Shown: positions 53,919 to 62,571 of the stretch, one piece after another
How positions within the stretch are numbered: the first letter of the stretch is position 1
Layout: each line of letters begins with the position of its first letter
NCBI GenBank assembly: GCA_028820635.1
Contig: JAPPIG010000118.1
Span: 124,001 to 188,000, forward strand
Direction: 5' to 3'
Source of the DNA: Candidatus Poribacteria bacterium
Lineage (GTDB): Bacteria; Poribacteria; WGA-4E; WGA-3G
Length of the DNA: 64,000 bases
Made by a program: the position numbers and the translations under genes
Notes under the pieces: model-generated
The model's input: the letters and a program-made list of their open reading frames with translations, nothing else
Databases searched by the model: none
What the model was told of the DNA's origin: nothing

Positions 53919-54293
53919 TTATACCGATGGGAATTCTCGGTGCAAATGCCCACGGCGTGCATCGGGATGAATCACACTCACCCATTGCACACCTTTGACA
54001 ACATCGTCTGGAATATGTCCATGCTCAACGCCCTTAGGAGTGACAACTAAATCCCCTGGACCTATACGATAGGATTCGGATTGACCGTCAGCGGTGCGGA
54101 GAGTAACCGTTGTGGTGCCTTCCGTAAAATACCAGTACTCATCAAAATCGTGGAAATGCAGTTCAGTCGGATGTTCCTTAGATACGACAAAGGGTCCGAT
54201 CGTTGTCATATCCGGGGTATCCAAGATTTCTCCGAGCGTATCGCCGACCCGTTCTCCCTCACCGAGTCGAATAATACAGAGATTTGTGTCCAT
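53919..54293 (-). CDS. Cupin-domain protein
   Basis: A 124-residue single-cupin protein. The beta-barrel motifs are visible: HFHDFDEYWYFTEGTTTVTL with the usual H-x-H...E metal ligands and a later GDLVVTPKGVEHGHIPDD with G-D-x-x-x-x-P-x-x-x-x-H. It binds a metal and may be an isomerase, dioxygenase or sensor. The start overlaps the end of the sugar isomerase-like gene by one base, so they are cotranscribed; a sugar-related role is plausible. Confidence 0.85.
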   Translation of the reverse strand: MDTNLCIIRLGEGERVGDTLGEILDTPDMTTIGPFVVSKEHPTELHFHDFDEYWYFTEGTTTVTLRTADGQSESYRIGPGDLVVTPKGVEHGHIPDDVVKGVQWVSVIHPDARRGHLHREFPSV

Positions 54294-55054
54294 CAGATTA
54301 CTCCAATGTCTTTCAGGTGCTGCAGTGAATCTGCCACGCGAGCCTTAGCGCCTGCTTCATCAAGGTTTTCCCCCTCAATACCTTCTAATTCCATTGTGAA
54401 AGGCCCATAAAAATCCGCATCGTTCAATGTCTGAAACACGGTTTTGTAATCAACTACACCTTCTCCGAGGGTTGGAAAATGCCACGTCCGATAACCGCCA
54501 TTCGTATCCTTGAGGTGAACTGCCCCTACATACTCAACAATTTTTTTGACCTCTGTAACAGCATCCACATTATGGTTATAGTAATAGACGTTACCGGTAT
54601 CAAAGTTGATACGGATATTCGGATGGTTAACACCTTTCATCGTTTCAAGCGCAATGTCGCCGTTGTGTGCCATATCGGGATGCGTTTCCAAACAAACTTT
54701 AACACCCAATGGTTCAGCATTTTCCCCAATAGCTCGGAGACGGTCATATACAGCGTTTCGATCTGCTTCTCCTGCGTGAACGCTAACAAAAATAACCTTC
54801 ACACCCATCTCGTTTGCGGTTTCTAACGTCGGCTGAAAATCCTTAACAACCGTGTCCGATTTCACATCGCAACTGCCGGTTAAACTTGTAGCGGTAAGTC
54901 CGTGTGCTTTTAAGTTCGCCTGTACTGCGTCAACCGCATCAGCCGATGGCGCTCCGATTTCAACATTAGTCAAACCGATTTCTGCTAAATGCTCATAAGC
55001 ATTCGCACCAAACTGCCGATAACTACCTAAATTACATGCAATAATGTTTTTCAT
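54293..55054 (-). CDS. Sugar phosphate isomerase/epimerase (TIM barrel, AP endonuclease 2 family)
   Basis: A 253-residue TIM-barrel protein of the xylose-isomerase-like group. The metal-site residues lie in GVKVCLETHPD (Glu), RINFDTGNVYYYNHN (Asp), AVHLKDTNG (His/Asp) and YGPFTMELEG (Glu), an order typical of IolE/Hyi-type isomerases and epimerases. AGGAGAT precedes the ATG. It is followed by the overlapping cupin gene. The sugar or sugar acid cannot be named. Confidence 0.88.
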   Translation of the reverse strand: MKNIIACNLGSYRQFGANAYEHLAEIGLTNVEIGAPSADAVDAVQANLKAHGLTATSLTGSCDVKSDTVVKDFQPTLETANEMGVKVIFVSVHAGEADRNAVYDRLRAIGENAEPLGVKVCLETHPDMAHNGDIALETMKGVNHPNIRINFDTGNVYYYNHNVDAVTEVKKIVEYVGAVHLKDTNGGYRTWHFPTLGEGVVDYKTVFQTLNDADFYGPFTMELEGIEGENLDEAGAKARVADSLQHLKDIGVI

Positions 55055-55090
55055 TATAATCTCCTACAAAATGATTGGAAATGTAAGGGT

Positions 55091-56092
55091 TTATGGAATT
55101 TTCCGTAAAACCGTATTGCTTAATAGAATTTCAAGTCCTAACAGAAGAGCTGCAGGTATTAGAAAATACGCTGCCAATTCTTTGTGATATGTATAGTTAA
55201 CAATCTTAAATTTTGTTTTTTCAAGCTTGTCAATCTCTGCATAAGTGTATTTTAAAGATTGTACGTCCGTAGCACGAAAATAGCGTGCGCCAGTAGTGTT
55301 AGCAATTATTTTGAGTGTGTCCTCATCAAGATAGGTTAATTCCTCTCGATATCGCTTTCCGAATGTAGTATCCTCATAAGGAATACGGGTGCCACCTTCT
55401 TTACCCATGCCGATGGTATAAACCCGAATACCAAACGATTGTGCTAACGATGCTGCTGTTCCAGGGTCAATTGTACCCGCATTGTTTTCACCATCTGTCA
55501 GCAGAATAACAATTTTGGTTTTTGCTTCTGAATCTCGTAACCGATGTGTGGTAGTTGCAATCGCATCTCCGATTGCCGTGCCACCCTGCAGCTGTCCACC
55601 CATAGCAACTTCCACGCTATCAAGCAATTCTATCAACACGGGATAATCAAGTGTAAGGGGACAGAGTGTAAAACTTTCCCCAGAAAAAACGACTAATCCA
55701 ATCTGGTCACTCTGCCGATTCCTAAGGAAATCCCGGATAACCGATTTCGCAGTTTGAAGTCGATTAGCATCCTTAAAATCCTCCGCGCGCATGCTTTCAG
55801 AGACATCAAGTGCCAAGAAAATATTAATACCTTCAGCGAAACGCTGCTCTTGACTTTCGGTTAGTTGTGGTCGCGCAAGGGTGAAGATCAGAAGGGCAAT
55901 TACGATGAACCTTATTACCTTGAGCAACGGTAGTAGTTTGACAGCGGATGTTTTCGGAATTTGTTGAACCCGTTCAAGCTCACCGAAGCGGATAGCAGAC
56001 AAGGTTGCTTGTTTCCGTATCCACCATAGATATATTATCAACAACGGTAATATGAAGAACAGACCGAGAAAAAGAGGAGATTCAAGATGCAT
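55091..56092 (-). CDS. BatA-like von Willebrand factor A domain membrane protein
   Basis: A 333-residue membrane protein. There are two N-terminal membrane segments (about 8-24 and 58-75), a VWA domain with a complete MIDAS site (DVSES at 96-100, the Thr in GGTAIGD, and LLTDGEN near 197-203), and a C-terminal membrane segment (about 308-328). This is the BatA/BatB layout associated with the aerotolerance Bat operon, where VWA proteins and MoxR form an envelope complex. No moxR or other Bat genes lie in this window, but the upstream gene overlaps by two bases. The role is inferred. Confidence 0.85.
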   Translation of the reverse strand: MHLESPLFLGLFFILPLLIIYLWWIRKQATLSAIRFGELERVQQIPKTSAVKLLPLLKVIRFIVIALLIFTLARPQLTESQEQRFAEGINIFLALDVSESMRAEDFKDANRLQTAKSVIRDFLRNRQSDQIGLVVFSGESFTLCPLTLDYPVLIELLDSVEVAMGGQLQGGTAIGDAIATTTHRLRDSEAKTKIVILLTDGENNAGTIDPGTAASLAQSFGIRVYTIGMGKEGGTRIPYEDTTFGKRYREELTYLDEDTLKIIANTTGARYFRATDVQSLKYTYAEIDKLEKTKFKIVNYTYHKELAAYFLIPAALLLGLEILLSNTVLRKIP

Positions 56093-56094
56093 TA

Positions 56095-57234
56095 TTAGCG
56101 CACCCTTTCAGACCAGTGAATATTCTTACCCTGACTTTGTGATGACATTGCACTTAAAACTCCCAGTATGCAGAGACTAATACCGATACCATTGAAGGCA
56201 AGAAAGGCTATCCAGTCCACATGTGGGATTTCAGTTGCCATAAAATAGGGAATAAAACCAAAAATTACTGCAAGTGGTTTCAAACGTCCAGCGAGAAGTG
56301 TGCTCCCGAGTGTAAAAAAAATTGCCGCTTTTCCACATAATGCCAACGGTACCAAAAGACAAATACATAGTAACAAGAACGGATACCCTATAATAGAAAG
56401 TATTAATACCACAAAAACTGCTGGAATAACAACAAACATTAGGATGCCAAATAGAATACACTCAATGGGTCTACGGGTCAACAGCGAACTTATTGCATTT
56501 ATCGGTCTCGGAAATGCCAGTGTAATTAACAAATATGTCAAAAGTAGAAGCGCAAACTTTAAGGTAGTCAACCGGAAATTTCTATGTTTTCTGATGTCCC
56601 AGACGGTATGAGGACGCATCAACACATCCGCTATAGCTGGTAAGGTTTTCCAATGGTTACTCACGCTGGAATTCTTTGCCGATTCAAGGTTCCCGGTTAT
56701 TTCTCCTCCAATTACTCGTAGCATTCCTTTCACCTGAGCACCAGGTGCAAGTGCAACATCTCCACCGATTACTAAAATATTTCCTGTTATTGTTCCCTGT
56801 ATAGTTGCGTCACCGGCAATCATGACAAGCGTAGTTATGGTGTCATCTGCTTTTAACTGATAATCATTAACAAGCTTAAAAATCCGCTGCCTCCCTTGCC
56901 ACTTCGGCGGCACTGGATCCGACGCATCGGGCGGTTCTTCGATTTCTACTTTTTCTTTTTCGGGCATCGTATCCTGTTTGTCGCTATCTACAGAGATTTC
57001 TTCAGGAGTAGGTGACAACGCATTTTCAGTGTCCTGTTTCTCGCTTTCCGAAGGTGTCTCTTGTGTTGATGGTGAAACGACCTCCGTATTCTGTTCGTCG
57101 TTCTCCACAGGTTTTTCTTCTTGCGTAACTGGAGAAGAAGGTTCAGTTTGCGAATCTGGCAACTGCCCAAACAGCGGTTGAACACCAAAGATTACAATTA
57201 TAAAGAAAATAAATGCTATTCGTTTCATGTCCAT
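56095..57234 (-). CDS. Membrane protein with bactofilin-like beta-helix and acidic repeats
   Basis: Up to 379 residues. A signal-like N-terminus (RIAFIFFIIVIFGVQPLFGQ) is followed by an acidic low-complexity region with about three copies of a Pro/Glu/Gln/Ser motif, then a short beta-helical stretch (TLVMIAGDATIQGTITGNIL and APGAQVKGMLRVIGGEITGN) like bactofilins or polymer-forming cytoskeletal proteins, and finally four or five membrane segments. The exported or envelope part would be the repeat region. The start may be the ATG here or the next ATG two codons later. It ends only two bases before the VWA gene, so they form an operon. Confidence 0.7.
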   Translation of the reverse strand: MDMKRIAFIFFIIVIFGVQPLFGQLPDSQTEPSSPVTQEEKPVENDEQNTEVVSPSTQETPSESEKQDTENALSPTPEEISVDSDKQDTMPEKEKVEIEEPPDASDPVPPKWQGRQRIFKLVNDYQLKADDTITTLVMIAGDATIQGTITGNILVIGGDVALAPGAQVKGMLRVIGGEITGNLESAKNSSVSNHWKTLPAIADVLMRPHTVWDIRKHRNFRLTTLKFALLLLTYLLITLAFPRPINAISSLLTRRPIECILFGILMFVVIPAVFVVLILSIIGYPFLLLCICLLVPLALCGKAAIFFTLGSTLLAGRLKPLAVIFGFIPYFMATEIPHVDWIAFLAFNGIGISLCILGVLSAMSSQSQGKNIHWSERVR

Positions 57235-57349
57235 TTCTTTTAAAGGATAGATAGGGAAGTCCCTTATAGTTATGATAATATTCGTATTTATTATAGATAG
57301 AAAAACTACTGATGTCAACTCTTTTTCAGAAGTATTCTTGGGGTTTTTC

Positions 57350-57378
57350 TTGACATAACCACTTAAATTTGATATGAT
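57350..57378 (+). promoter_or_regulatory. Sigma-70-type promoter
   Basis: Perfect -35 TTGACA at 57350-57355, a 17-base spacer and -10 TATGAT at 57373-57378. Transcription would start near 57385, about 140 bases before the acidic TPR gene, which is followed by transketolase with a short gap. The leader contains no obvious regulatory structure. Confidence 0.75.
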
Positions 57379-57523
57379 ATAAATATGTATGTTTTATTTG
57401 GAAATTGACAGAGTGTAGCCATTTATGCCACATAAAACAACTACTTTTACACAGCAACGACGGTACTTGAGATAGTTCAACACTAAATTATGTGTTAAAA
57501 GACATCACAACTGAGGAGAAGAA

Positions 57524-58099
57524 ATGGATTTCAAACTAAACGAAATAGATGGTTTTGACGAAGAAGAAACAGATCCTTTTGATCAAAATAGCGATAACAA
57601 TATTACTGATGAAGATGAATTCGATCCTTTAGGTTTTGATGAAACCGATGCGGAAGATTCTGATGCAGTCGCTTATGAACCAGACGAGTCGGACGAATCG
57701 GAGGATGTGTATGATGAAGAAGAACTGGAAGAAGAATCTTCTTCATTAGTTTTAGAGCAGCAGCGTGTAGAAATAGCACCTTTTAATTCGCAAGAAGAAA
57801 ACAACTTCGCCTATGCTGAAGCTGTTAGAGCTTATTATGAAGAAAAAAATTATGAACAGGCAATAGAAAAATTTACCGAAGCTATTAAAAACGAGAAAAA
57901 GCAAACAAAGGGCAAAAAGTCCACGGCAAATGAAATCGTTGCCAAATCTATGTATTGGCAGGCAGAGGCTTATGTCAAAACGCAAGATATTCCAAAAGCA
58001 ATTAAGACTTTTGAATCTCTTGTAAAAACCTGCCAAGAGCATTATCTTACTATATCGGCGCAACGGCGCGTGGAAATTTTGAAAGCGAAAAACTCTTAA
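57524..58099 (+). CDS. Acidic protein with TPR-like C-terminus
   Basis: A 191-residue soluble protein. The first 75 residues are very acidic (stretches of Asp and Glu such as FDEEETDPFDQNSDNN) and probably disordered. From about residue 85 two TPR-like helix pairs follow: FAYAEAVRAYYEEKNYEQAI then AKSMYWQAEAYVKTQDIPKA. AGGAG precedes the ATG. The gene lies 25 bases before transketolase and shares its promoter. The function is unknown; a scaffold or regulator role is possible. Confidence 0.78.
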   Translation: MDFKLNEIDGFDEEETDPFDQNSDNNITDEDEFDPLGFDETDAEDSDAVAYEPDESDESEDVYDEEELEEESSSLVLEQQRVEIAPFNSQEENNFAYAEAVRAYYEEKNYEQAIEKFTEAIKNEKKQTKGKKSTANEIVAKSMYWQAEAYVKTQDIPKAIKTFESLVKTCQEHYLTISAQRRVEILKAKNS

Positions 58100-58124
58100 A
58101 ATAAGGAAAGGACAAGCGAAATTT

Positions 58125-59963
58125 GTGGATACTTTGAAGAATCTTCTTGAACAGAAAGCGACTAACTTACGAATTCACTCTATCATCTCAACATCGGAGG
58201 CAGGATCCGGACATCCAACAACATGTCTTTCAGCAGCAGATATTGTTTCTGCCCTTTTTTTTCATGCAATGCGCTATGATTGTGCAAACGCGCAAAATCC
58301 AAACAACGATAGATTTATCTTATCAAAGGGGCACGCTGCGCCACTGCTTTATGCTGCCTATGCTGAAGCAGGCATCATTCCAGTAGATGATCTGATGACA
58401 CTACGGCAAATTGATAGCATCCTTGAGGGACATCCTACCCCTCGTTTTGAATGGACAGAAGTTGCTACAGGATCTCTTGGGCAAGGTCTATCGCTTGGTC
58501 TGGGGATGGCACTCAACGGCAAATTTTTAGACAAATCCGATTATCGTGTCTATGTGCTTCTCGGTGATGGCGAAACCGCTGAAGGTGGTGTCTGGGAAGC
58601 TGCTGCCTTAGCATCGCATTATCAGTTGGATAACCTCATCGGAATTGTAGATGTCAACGCCCTTGGGCAGAGTCAGCGCACCATGTATGCGTTTGATATT
58701 GATACTTACTGCAAACGTTTTGAGGCATTCGGATGGCAAACAATCGGCATTGATGGACATGACTACGATGAAATTTTATCTGCGTTGGAAAAAGCCAAAG
58801 CCTCAACCGATAAACCCACGATGATTGTGGCTAAGACATTTAAAGGGAAAGGTGTTTCGTTCCTTGAAAACGAAGACAACTGGCACGGAAAACCCGTTCC
58901 CAAAGGTGAAGAACTTGATAAGGCTTTAGCCGAACTCGGTCCATTGCGTTCGGATATTCCGCTACAGATAGAATCCCCTAATCCGATAGACAGACAGACT
59001 GCTGCCTCTACGGAATGTGAACCGCCGAATTATCCATCCGATGAAGAAGTAGCAACACGCGGCGGTTACGGCACTGGGCTTGCAAAACTCGGCACGGCGA
59101 ATCCCAACGTTGTTGCTTTAGATGGTGATACCAAAAACTCTACCTATGCCGAACAATTCATGGAACTCCATCCAAACCGATTTTTTGAGATGTTCATTGC
59201 GGAACAGAATTTGGTAGGAGCAGGCATCGGTCTTGCAAAACGAGGAAAAATTCCGTTTGTTTCTACATTTGCAGCATTCCTATCGCGTGCCTACGACCAA
59301 ATTCGGATGTCCGCGATTTCACAAGCGAATATCAAATATGCTGGTTCACACTGTGGTGTTTCAATCGGTGAAGACGGTCCCTCACAGATGGGTTTAGAAG
59401 ATATCGCAATGTTCCGGGCAATTCCAGAGTCAATTGTGCTATACCCAAGCGATGCTGTTTCAGCCGAACGGCTTGTGGCAGAAGCTGCTGCACATGAAGG
59501 AATTGTGTATATCCGAACTTCACGCCCCAAAACCCCTATTCTTTATAGTGCCGATGAAAGTTTCCCTATCGGTGGATGTAAGGTCGTTAAACAGAGTTCT
59601 GAAGACAAAGTGACGGTTGTCACAGCAGGCGTTACGCTACACGAAACCTTAAAGGCACATGAAATACTCGCTACAGAAGGTATTGCAATTCGCATTATTG
59701 ATCTGTATTGTATCAAACCGATTGATGCAGAAACATTGCTGGCAGCGGCTTCCAAAACGAATAATACTTTAATCACCGTTGAAGACCACTATCCTGAAGG
59801 TGGTTTAGGCGATGCCGTGTTAGATGCTGTTGCGACTAACGGTGTGCATGTCCACAAACTCGCTGTTACGGGAATACCGCGATCTGGCAAACCGGATGAG
59901 TTATTAGAACACCACGGTATCAGTGCAAATGCTATTGTACAGAAGGTGAAAGAAATAGTCTGA
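58125..59963 (+). CDS. tkt: Transketolase
   Basis: Thiamine-diphosphate enzyme of the pentose phosphate pathway, 612 residues in one chain (family usually about 620-670). The cofactor site GDGETAEGG is at 147-155 followed by the Asn in IGIVDVNALGQ; His residues at 30, 70 and 103 (SGHPTT, KGHAAP, EGHPTP) fit the phosphate and catalytic positions. The central pyrimidine-binding region (FAAFLSRAYDQIRMSAI) and the C-terminal domain with VTAGVTLHE are present. The shorter length and sequence style resemble the 'transketolase-like' enzymes of many non-proteobacteria. GTG start with GGACAAG upstream. It follows the TPR gene in an apparent operon. Confidence 0.93.
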   Translation: MDTLKNLLEQKATNLRIHSIISTSEAGSGHPTTCLSAADIVSALFFHAMRYDCANAQNPNNDRFILSKGHAAPLLYAAYAEAGIIPVDDLMTLRQIDSILEGHPTPRFEWTEVATGSLGQGLSLGLGMALNGKFLDKSDYRVYVLLGDGETAEGGVWEAAALASHYQLDNLIGIVDVNALGQSQRTMYAFDIDTYCKRFEAFGWQTIGIDGHDYDEILSALEKAKASTDKPTMIVAKTFKGKGVSFLENEDNWHGKPVPKGEELDKALAELGPLRSDIPLQIESPNPIDRQTAASTECEPPNYPSDEEVATRGGYGTGLAKLGTANPNVVALDGDTKNSTYAEQFMELHPNRFFEMFIAEQNLVGAGIGLAKRGKIPFVSTFAAFLSRAYDQIRMSAISQANIKYAGSHCGVSIGEDGPSQMGLEDIAMFRAIPESIVLYPSDAVSAERLVAEAAAHEGIVYIRTSRPKTPILYSADESFPIGGCKVVKQSSEDKVTVVTAGVTLHETLKAHEILATEGIAIRIIDLYCIKPIDAETLLAAASKTNNTLITVEDHYPEGGLGDAVLDAVATNGVHVHKLAVTGIPRSGKPDELLEHHGISANAIVQKVKEIV

Positions 59964-60009
59964 TAATTTCAAGTGTCGTTTATAGTCAGATTTAGATAAG
60001 GAGCATCAC

Positions 60010-60279
60010 ATGCCGCGCACCGATTATACCTCCGAAGTTATTGCTGTCCGCGGTAAAGAGATTTATCAGCAGCAAATTCGGAATAAGGTTGAACCAAAAC
60101 ACAAAGGCAAATTCTTATCCGTTGACATTGAAACGGGGGACTATGAAATTGATACTGACGATTTGTCTCCCACGATGCGTCTACTTGATAAACGACCTGA
60201 TGCTGTCGTTTTCAGTTTACGGATAGGGTTCCAAGCTGCCCATCGTATTGGCTTTAAGGTTTCAGTCCCGACACAATGA
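60010..60279 (+). CDS. Unknown small protein paired with aspartyl protease
   Basis: An 89-residue soluble protein (RGKEIYQQQIRNKVEPKHKG and DYEIDTDDLSPTMRLLDKRP). It has no family name that I recognise, but a small gene of this style precedes retropepsin-like genes in many cyanobacterial and Poribacteria-like genomes, and here they overlap by four bases. AAGGAG lies before the ATG. The pair may act like toxin-antitoxin or as a regulatory couple, which remains open. Confidence 0.72.
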   Translation: MPRTDYTSEVIAVRGKEIYQQQIRNKVEPKHKGKFLSVDIETGDYEIDTDDLSPTMRLLDKRPDAVVFSLRIGFQAAHRIGFKVSVPTQ

Positions 60280-60644
60280 TTATTGGAAAAGTTACAACTA
60301 ACCTGGAAGCCATCATTGAATTGGAAGTTGGCAACTTAAATCAATGGGTGAAAATTGAGAGTGTTATTGACACAGGGTTTTCAGGTTATTTGGCTCTACC
60401 AAGCGATTTAATCAACCGTCTCAAACTTCCACAAATTGATAACCAAGAGGTAATGCTCGGCGATGGAACTGTGGCGGTTTTGGAGAGGTATCTCGTGAAG
60501 ATAATATGGTCTGGTGAAGAACGCAGCATATCCGCGTTGCGATCAGACGGTGGACCATTAGCAGGAATGTCCCTACTTTATGGAAGTCGCGCGGTATTAG
60601 ATGTCGTGGAAGATGGCAGCGTAAGGATTGATGCTCTGCTGTAA
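60276..60644 (+). CDS. Retropepsin-like (clan AA) aspartic protease
   Basis: A 122-residue single-domain aspartic protease-like protein. The active-site motif is VIDTGFSGYLALP (D-T-G), about residue 30-42, and the flap and second hydrophobic strand are seen in IIWSGEERSISALRSDGGPL and AGMSLLYGSRAVLDV. Clan AA enzymes are dimeric, as in retroviral proteases. It has no signal, so it is cytoplasmic. ATGA overlap with the preceding gene couples translation. The substrate is unknown. Confidence 0.88.
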   Translation: MIIGKVTTNLEAIIELEVGNLNQWVKIESVIDTGFSGYLALPSDLINRLKLPQIDNQEVMLGDGTVAVLERYLVKIIWSGEERSISALRSDGGPLAGMSLLYGSRAVLDVVEDGSVRIDALL

Positions 60645-60675
60645 ATCAAGTCAGGACAGTGAGGTTCACTAAGGG

Positions 60676-61044
60676 GTGCAGCAAACTATTGTTTGGATTG
60701 TAGTAATAGGTGTTATCCTTCTGGTAGGAATAGGGATGATTTTCGCCTTGCGTGCACCACGCACTGTTGCCAAAATATATCCTGCAGATAAAGGACCAAA
60801 CTATATTGATGTTTCCGAGTATCCACAGAAGATGCAAGAACTTTACGAGTTATTTACTCGGAAATGCAGCCGATGCCATACCGTTGCGCGACCGATTAAT
60901 TCCACCTTTACACCGGAAGAATGGCGAAAATATGTGCATAAGATGCGGCAAAAGCCAGGTTCCGGACTCACCTTCAAAACCGCTGAACAGATAATTGAAT
61001 TCCTAATTTACGATGCGCAACATCGGGAGAAAAGTACGCCATGA
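60676..61044 (+). CDS. Membrane-anchored small cytochrome c-like protein
   Basis: A 122-residue protein with an N-terminal membrane anchor (about 4-25) and one CxxCH heme-binding motif, C64-S-R-C67-H68 (RKCSRCHTV). The distal Met may be in KMRQKP, near residue 95 (TPEEWRKYVHKMRQKPGSG). The start is GTG: an in-frame stop lies two codons upstream, so no longer version is possible. Its stop codon overlaps the start of the TlpA-like gene, so the two are probably part of one electron-transfer or cytochrome-maturation function. It resembles the short c-type cytochromes that carry electrons outside the cytoplasmic membrane. Confidence 0.8.
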   Translation: MQQTIVWIVVIGVILLVGIGMIFALRAPRTVAKIYPADKGPNYIDVSEYPQKMQELYELFTRKCSRCHTVARPINSTFTPEEWRKYVHKMRQKPGSGLTFKTAEQIIEFLIYDAQHREKSTP

Positions 61045-62117
61045 TGAAACTTATATTTACGACTTGTGTAATGCTATCTTTTGCGATAGGATTGCAGGCA
61101 TCACCTATCAAAAAACTTCAAATTTCAATTGATAGCCAACCCATCACATTTACCTCAACACCTATATTCAAAAATGGTGCGTGGTTAGTGCCGTTAGAGT
61201 CTTTCTGCAAACAGTTAGGATTAAAGGTTGAAACGCCAACTGGCGGAGATATGGCGGTTATCTGCGGTGGTAGTGAAGAATCGGAGTTGTGTGTACCACT
61301 ACAATTTGGCAAAGATGCATTCAACATTGACAACGTTACTTACGCTAAACTGGAAAGCATCACTGGACCGTTCGGTTTTGAAATCCACAAAGCATCGGAA
61401 ACCGAATTAGAGGTTATCCGCTCGGAACAACTTGCCCCTAAATTTACGCTACCCGACCTTGACGATACGCCAAGACATTTACAAGATTTTCGCGGTAAGA
61501 AAACGCTTCTCTATATTTGGGGTTCATGGTGAGCATGCCGTGGACAACTGCCGGGTTGGCAGAAATTTTACGCGAAACACCGTGATAAACTAAATGTTGT
61601 GTCCATTGCAATAGATGCGCAAGGTGCATCTGTGGTGAAACCGTGGCACAATAAAGCTAATGCCGAATTTGTCACACTCGTTGATGCACAAAATATATTG
61701 GGCAACAGTTATAATCTCAAAGCGATTCCCTACGGTGTTATGATTGACGAGGCAGGACGACTGGTCAAATCACCTTTTAGCATAAACGTTGCCAAAAAAG
61801 AAACAATTGCGATGCTTGAAAAGTGGTTATCTGATACCACCTATAACGCAACCCTTCTTCGTAATTTAAAACCGCTGAACAAATCGCAAAATCCAAAGGC
61901 TATTGAGGCGAATGCACGCTTTCAACTTGGACTTACCTTGTTAGAGATAGGGAAAAAGACGGAAGCAATGAAAGAATGGCGAAAGGCTTTGGAATTGGAT
62001 CCTAAAAATTGGATTATCCACAAACAGATATGGGCAGTTGAACATCCCAACAAATTTTATGATGGCAATGTGGATTATGGGTGGCAAAAGGCACAGTTAG
62101 AAGCAGAAAAAAGATAA
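61041..62117 (+). CDS. TlpA-like redoxin with in-frame TGA at the CxxC site (selenoprotein or pseudogene)
   Basis: One continuous frame of 358 codons interrupted only by TGA at codon 164. It has a signal peptide, a copper-amine-oxidase-like N-terminal fold (PITFTSTPIFKNGAWLVPLE), a TlpA/thioredoxin domain (FTLPDLDDTPRHLQDFRGKK), then WGSW-[TGA]-ACRGQLPGWQKFYAK, where the family has W-C-x-x-C-R, and a C-terminal TPR-like region (ARFQLGLTLLEIGKKTEAMK). TGA stands at the first Cys position, and one residue of the C-x-x-C spacing is also missing. A hairpin with a GG-starting loop lies 20 bases after the TGA, as expected for a bacterial SECIS. Alternatively a 3-base deletion from TGC-CCA-GCA made the stop. 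Coupled to the cytochrome gene by a 4-base overlap. Confidence 0.7.
61548..61562 (+). promoter_or_regulatory. SECIS-like hairpin after the in-frame TGA
   Basis: CTGCC-GGGTT-GGCAG folds into a perfect 5-base stem with a 5-base loop starting GG. The loop begins 20 bases after TGA (61530-61532), within the range commonly described for bacterial SECIS elements (apical loop with an early G, about 16-37 bases after UGA). The sequence also encodes LPGWQ, so it may be coincidental coding constraint. Confidence 0.4.
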
Positions 62118-62172
62118 AGATTTTGTTGATAACAAGTACAAATGGGATCTACTATTTGGAAGGAGTTATACG

Positions 62173-62556
62173 ATGTTGAAATATATTCTCTATTTCTCAG
62201 TTTGCTTTTTTGCTCTTGCTATGTCATCTTTCGCCGATTTGACGCAGCAAGACCTTGATGAGATTCGAAAGGTTATTAAAGAGGAAATTCAGAAGGAAAT
62301 TACGCCTATTAAGATAGAGTTAGCATCTGTTAAAGGAGAAGTTGCACGGGGCCGAGACACACTTGACCGTTTTGGCAAAAATATTATATGGTTTATTGCA
62401 ATATTTGCAGTAGCAGGGATTATCCCGCAACGTATTGTCGCATGGCGTAAAAGGAAGGTTCGCTTACAAGAGAAGCAGATTCAAGAGAAGAAGACCCAAG
62501 CAGCACTTATAGCGGAGGCAGAAAAACTCAAGCAACAACGTATTGTAAATCCTTGA
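62173..62556 (+). CDS. Small membrane protein with coiled-coil, unknown function
   Basis: A 127-residue protein: signal peptide (KYILYFSVCFFALAMSSFAD), a charged heptad-like helix (QQDLDEIRKVIKEEIQKEIT), one membrane segment (about 72-92: IIWFIAIFAVAGIIPQRIV), then a basic coiled-coil tail (KQIQEKKTQAALIAEAEKLK). The topology would place the coiled coil in the periplasm and the tail inside. AAGGAG precedes the ATG. It follows the TlpA-like gene in the same direction by 55 bases. I do not recognise the family. Confidence 0.72.
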   Translation: MLKYILYFSVCFFALAMSSFADLTQQDLDEIRKVIKEEIQKEITPIKIELASVKGEVARGRDTLDRFGKNIIWFIAIFAVAGIIPQRIVAWRKRKVRLQEKQIQEKKTQAALIAEAEKLKQQRIVNP

Positions 62557-62571
62557 AAAGTAAAGTCCAGT

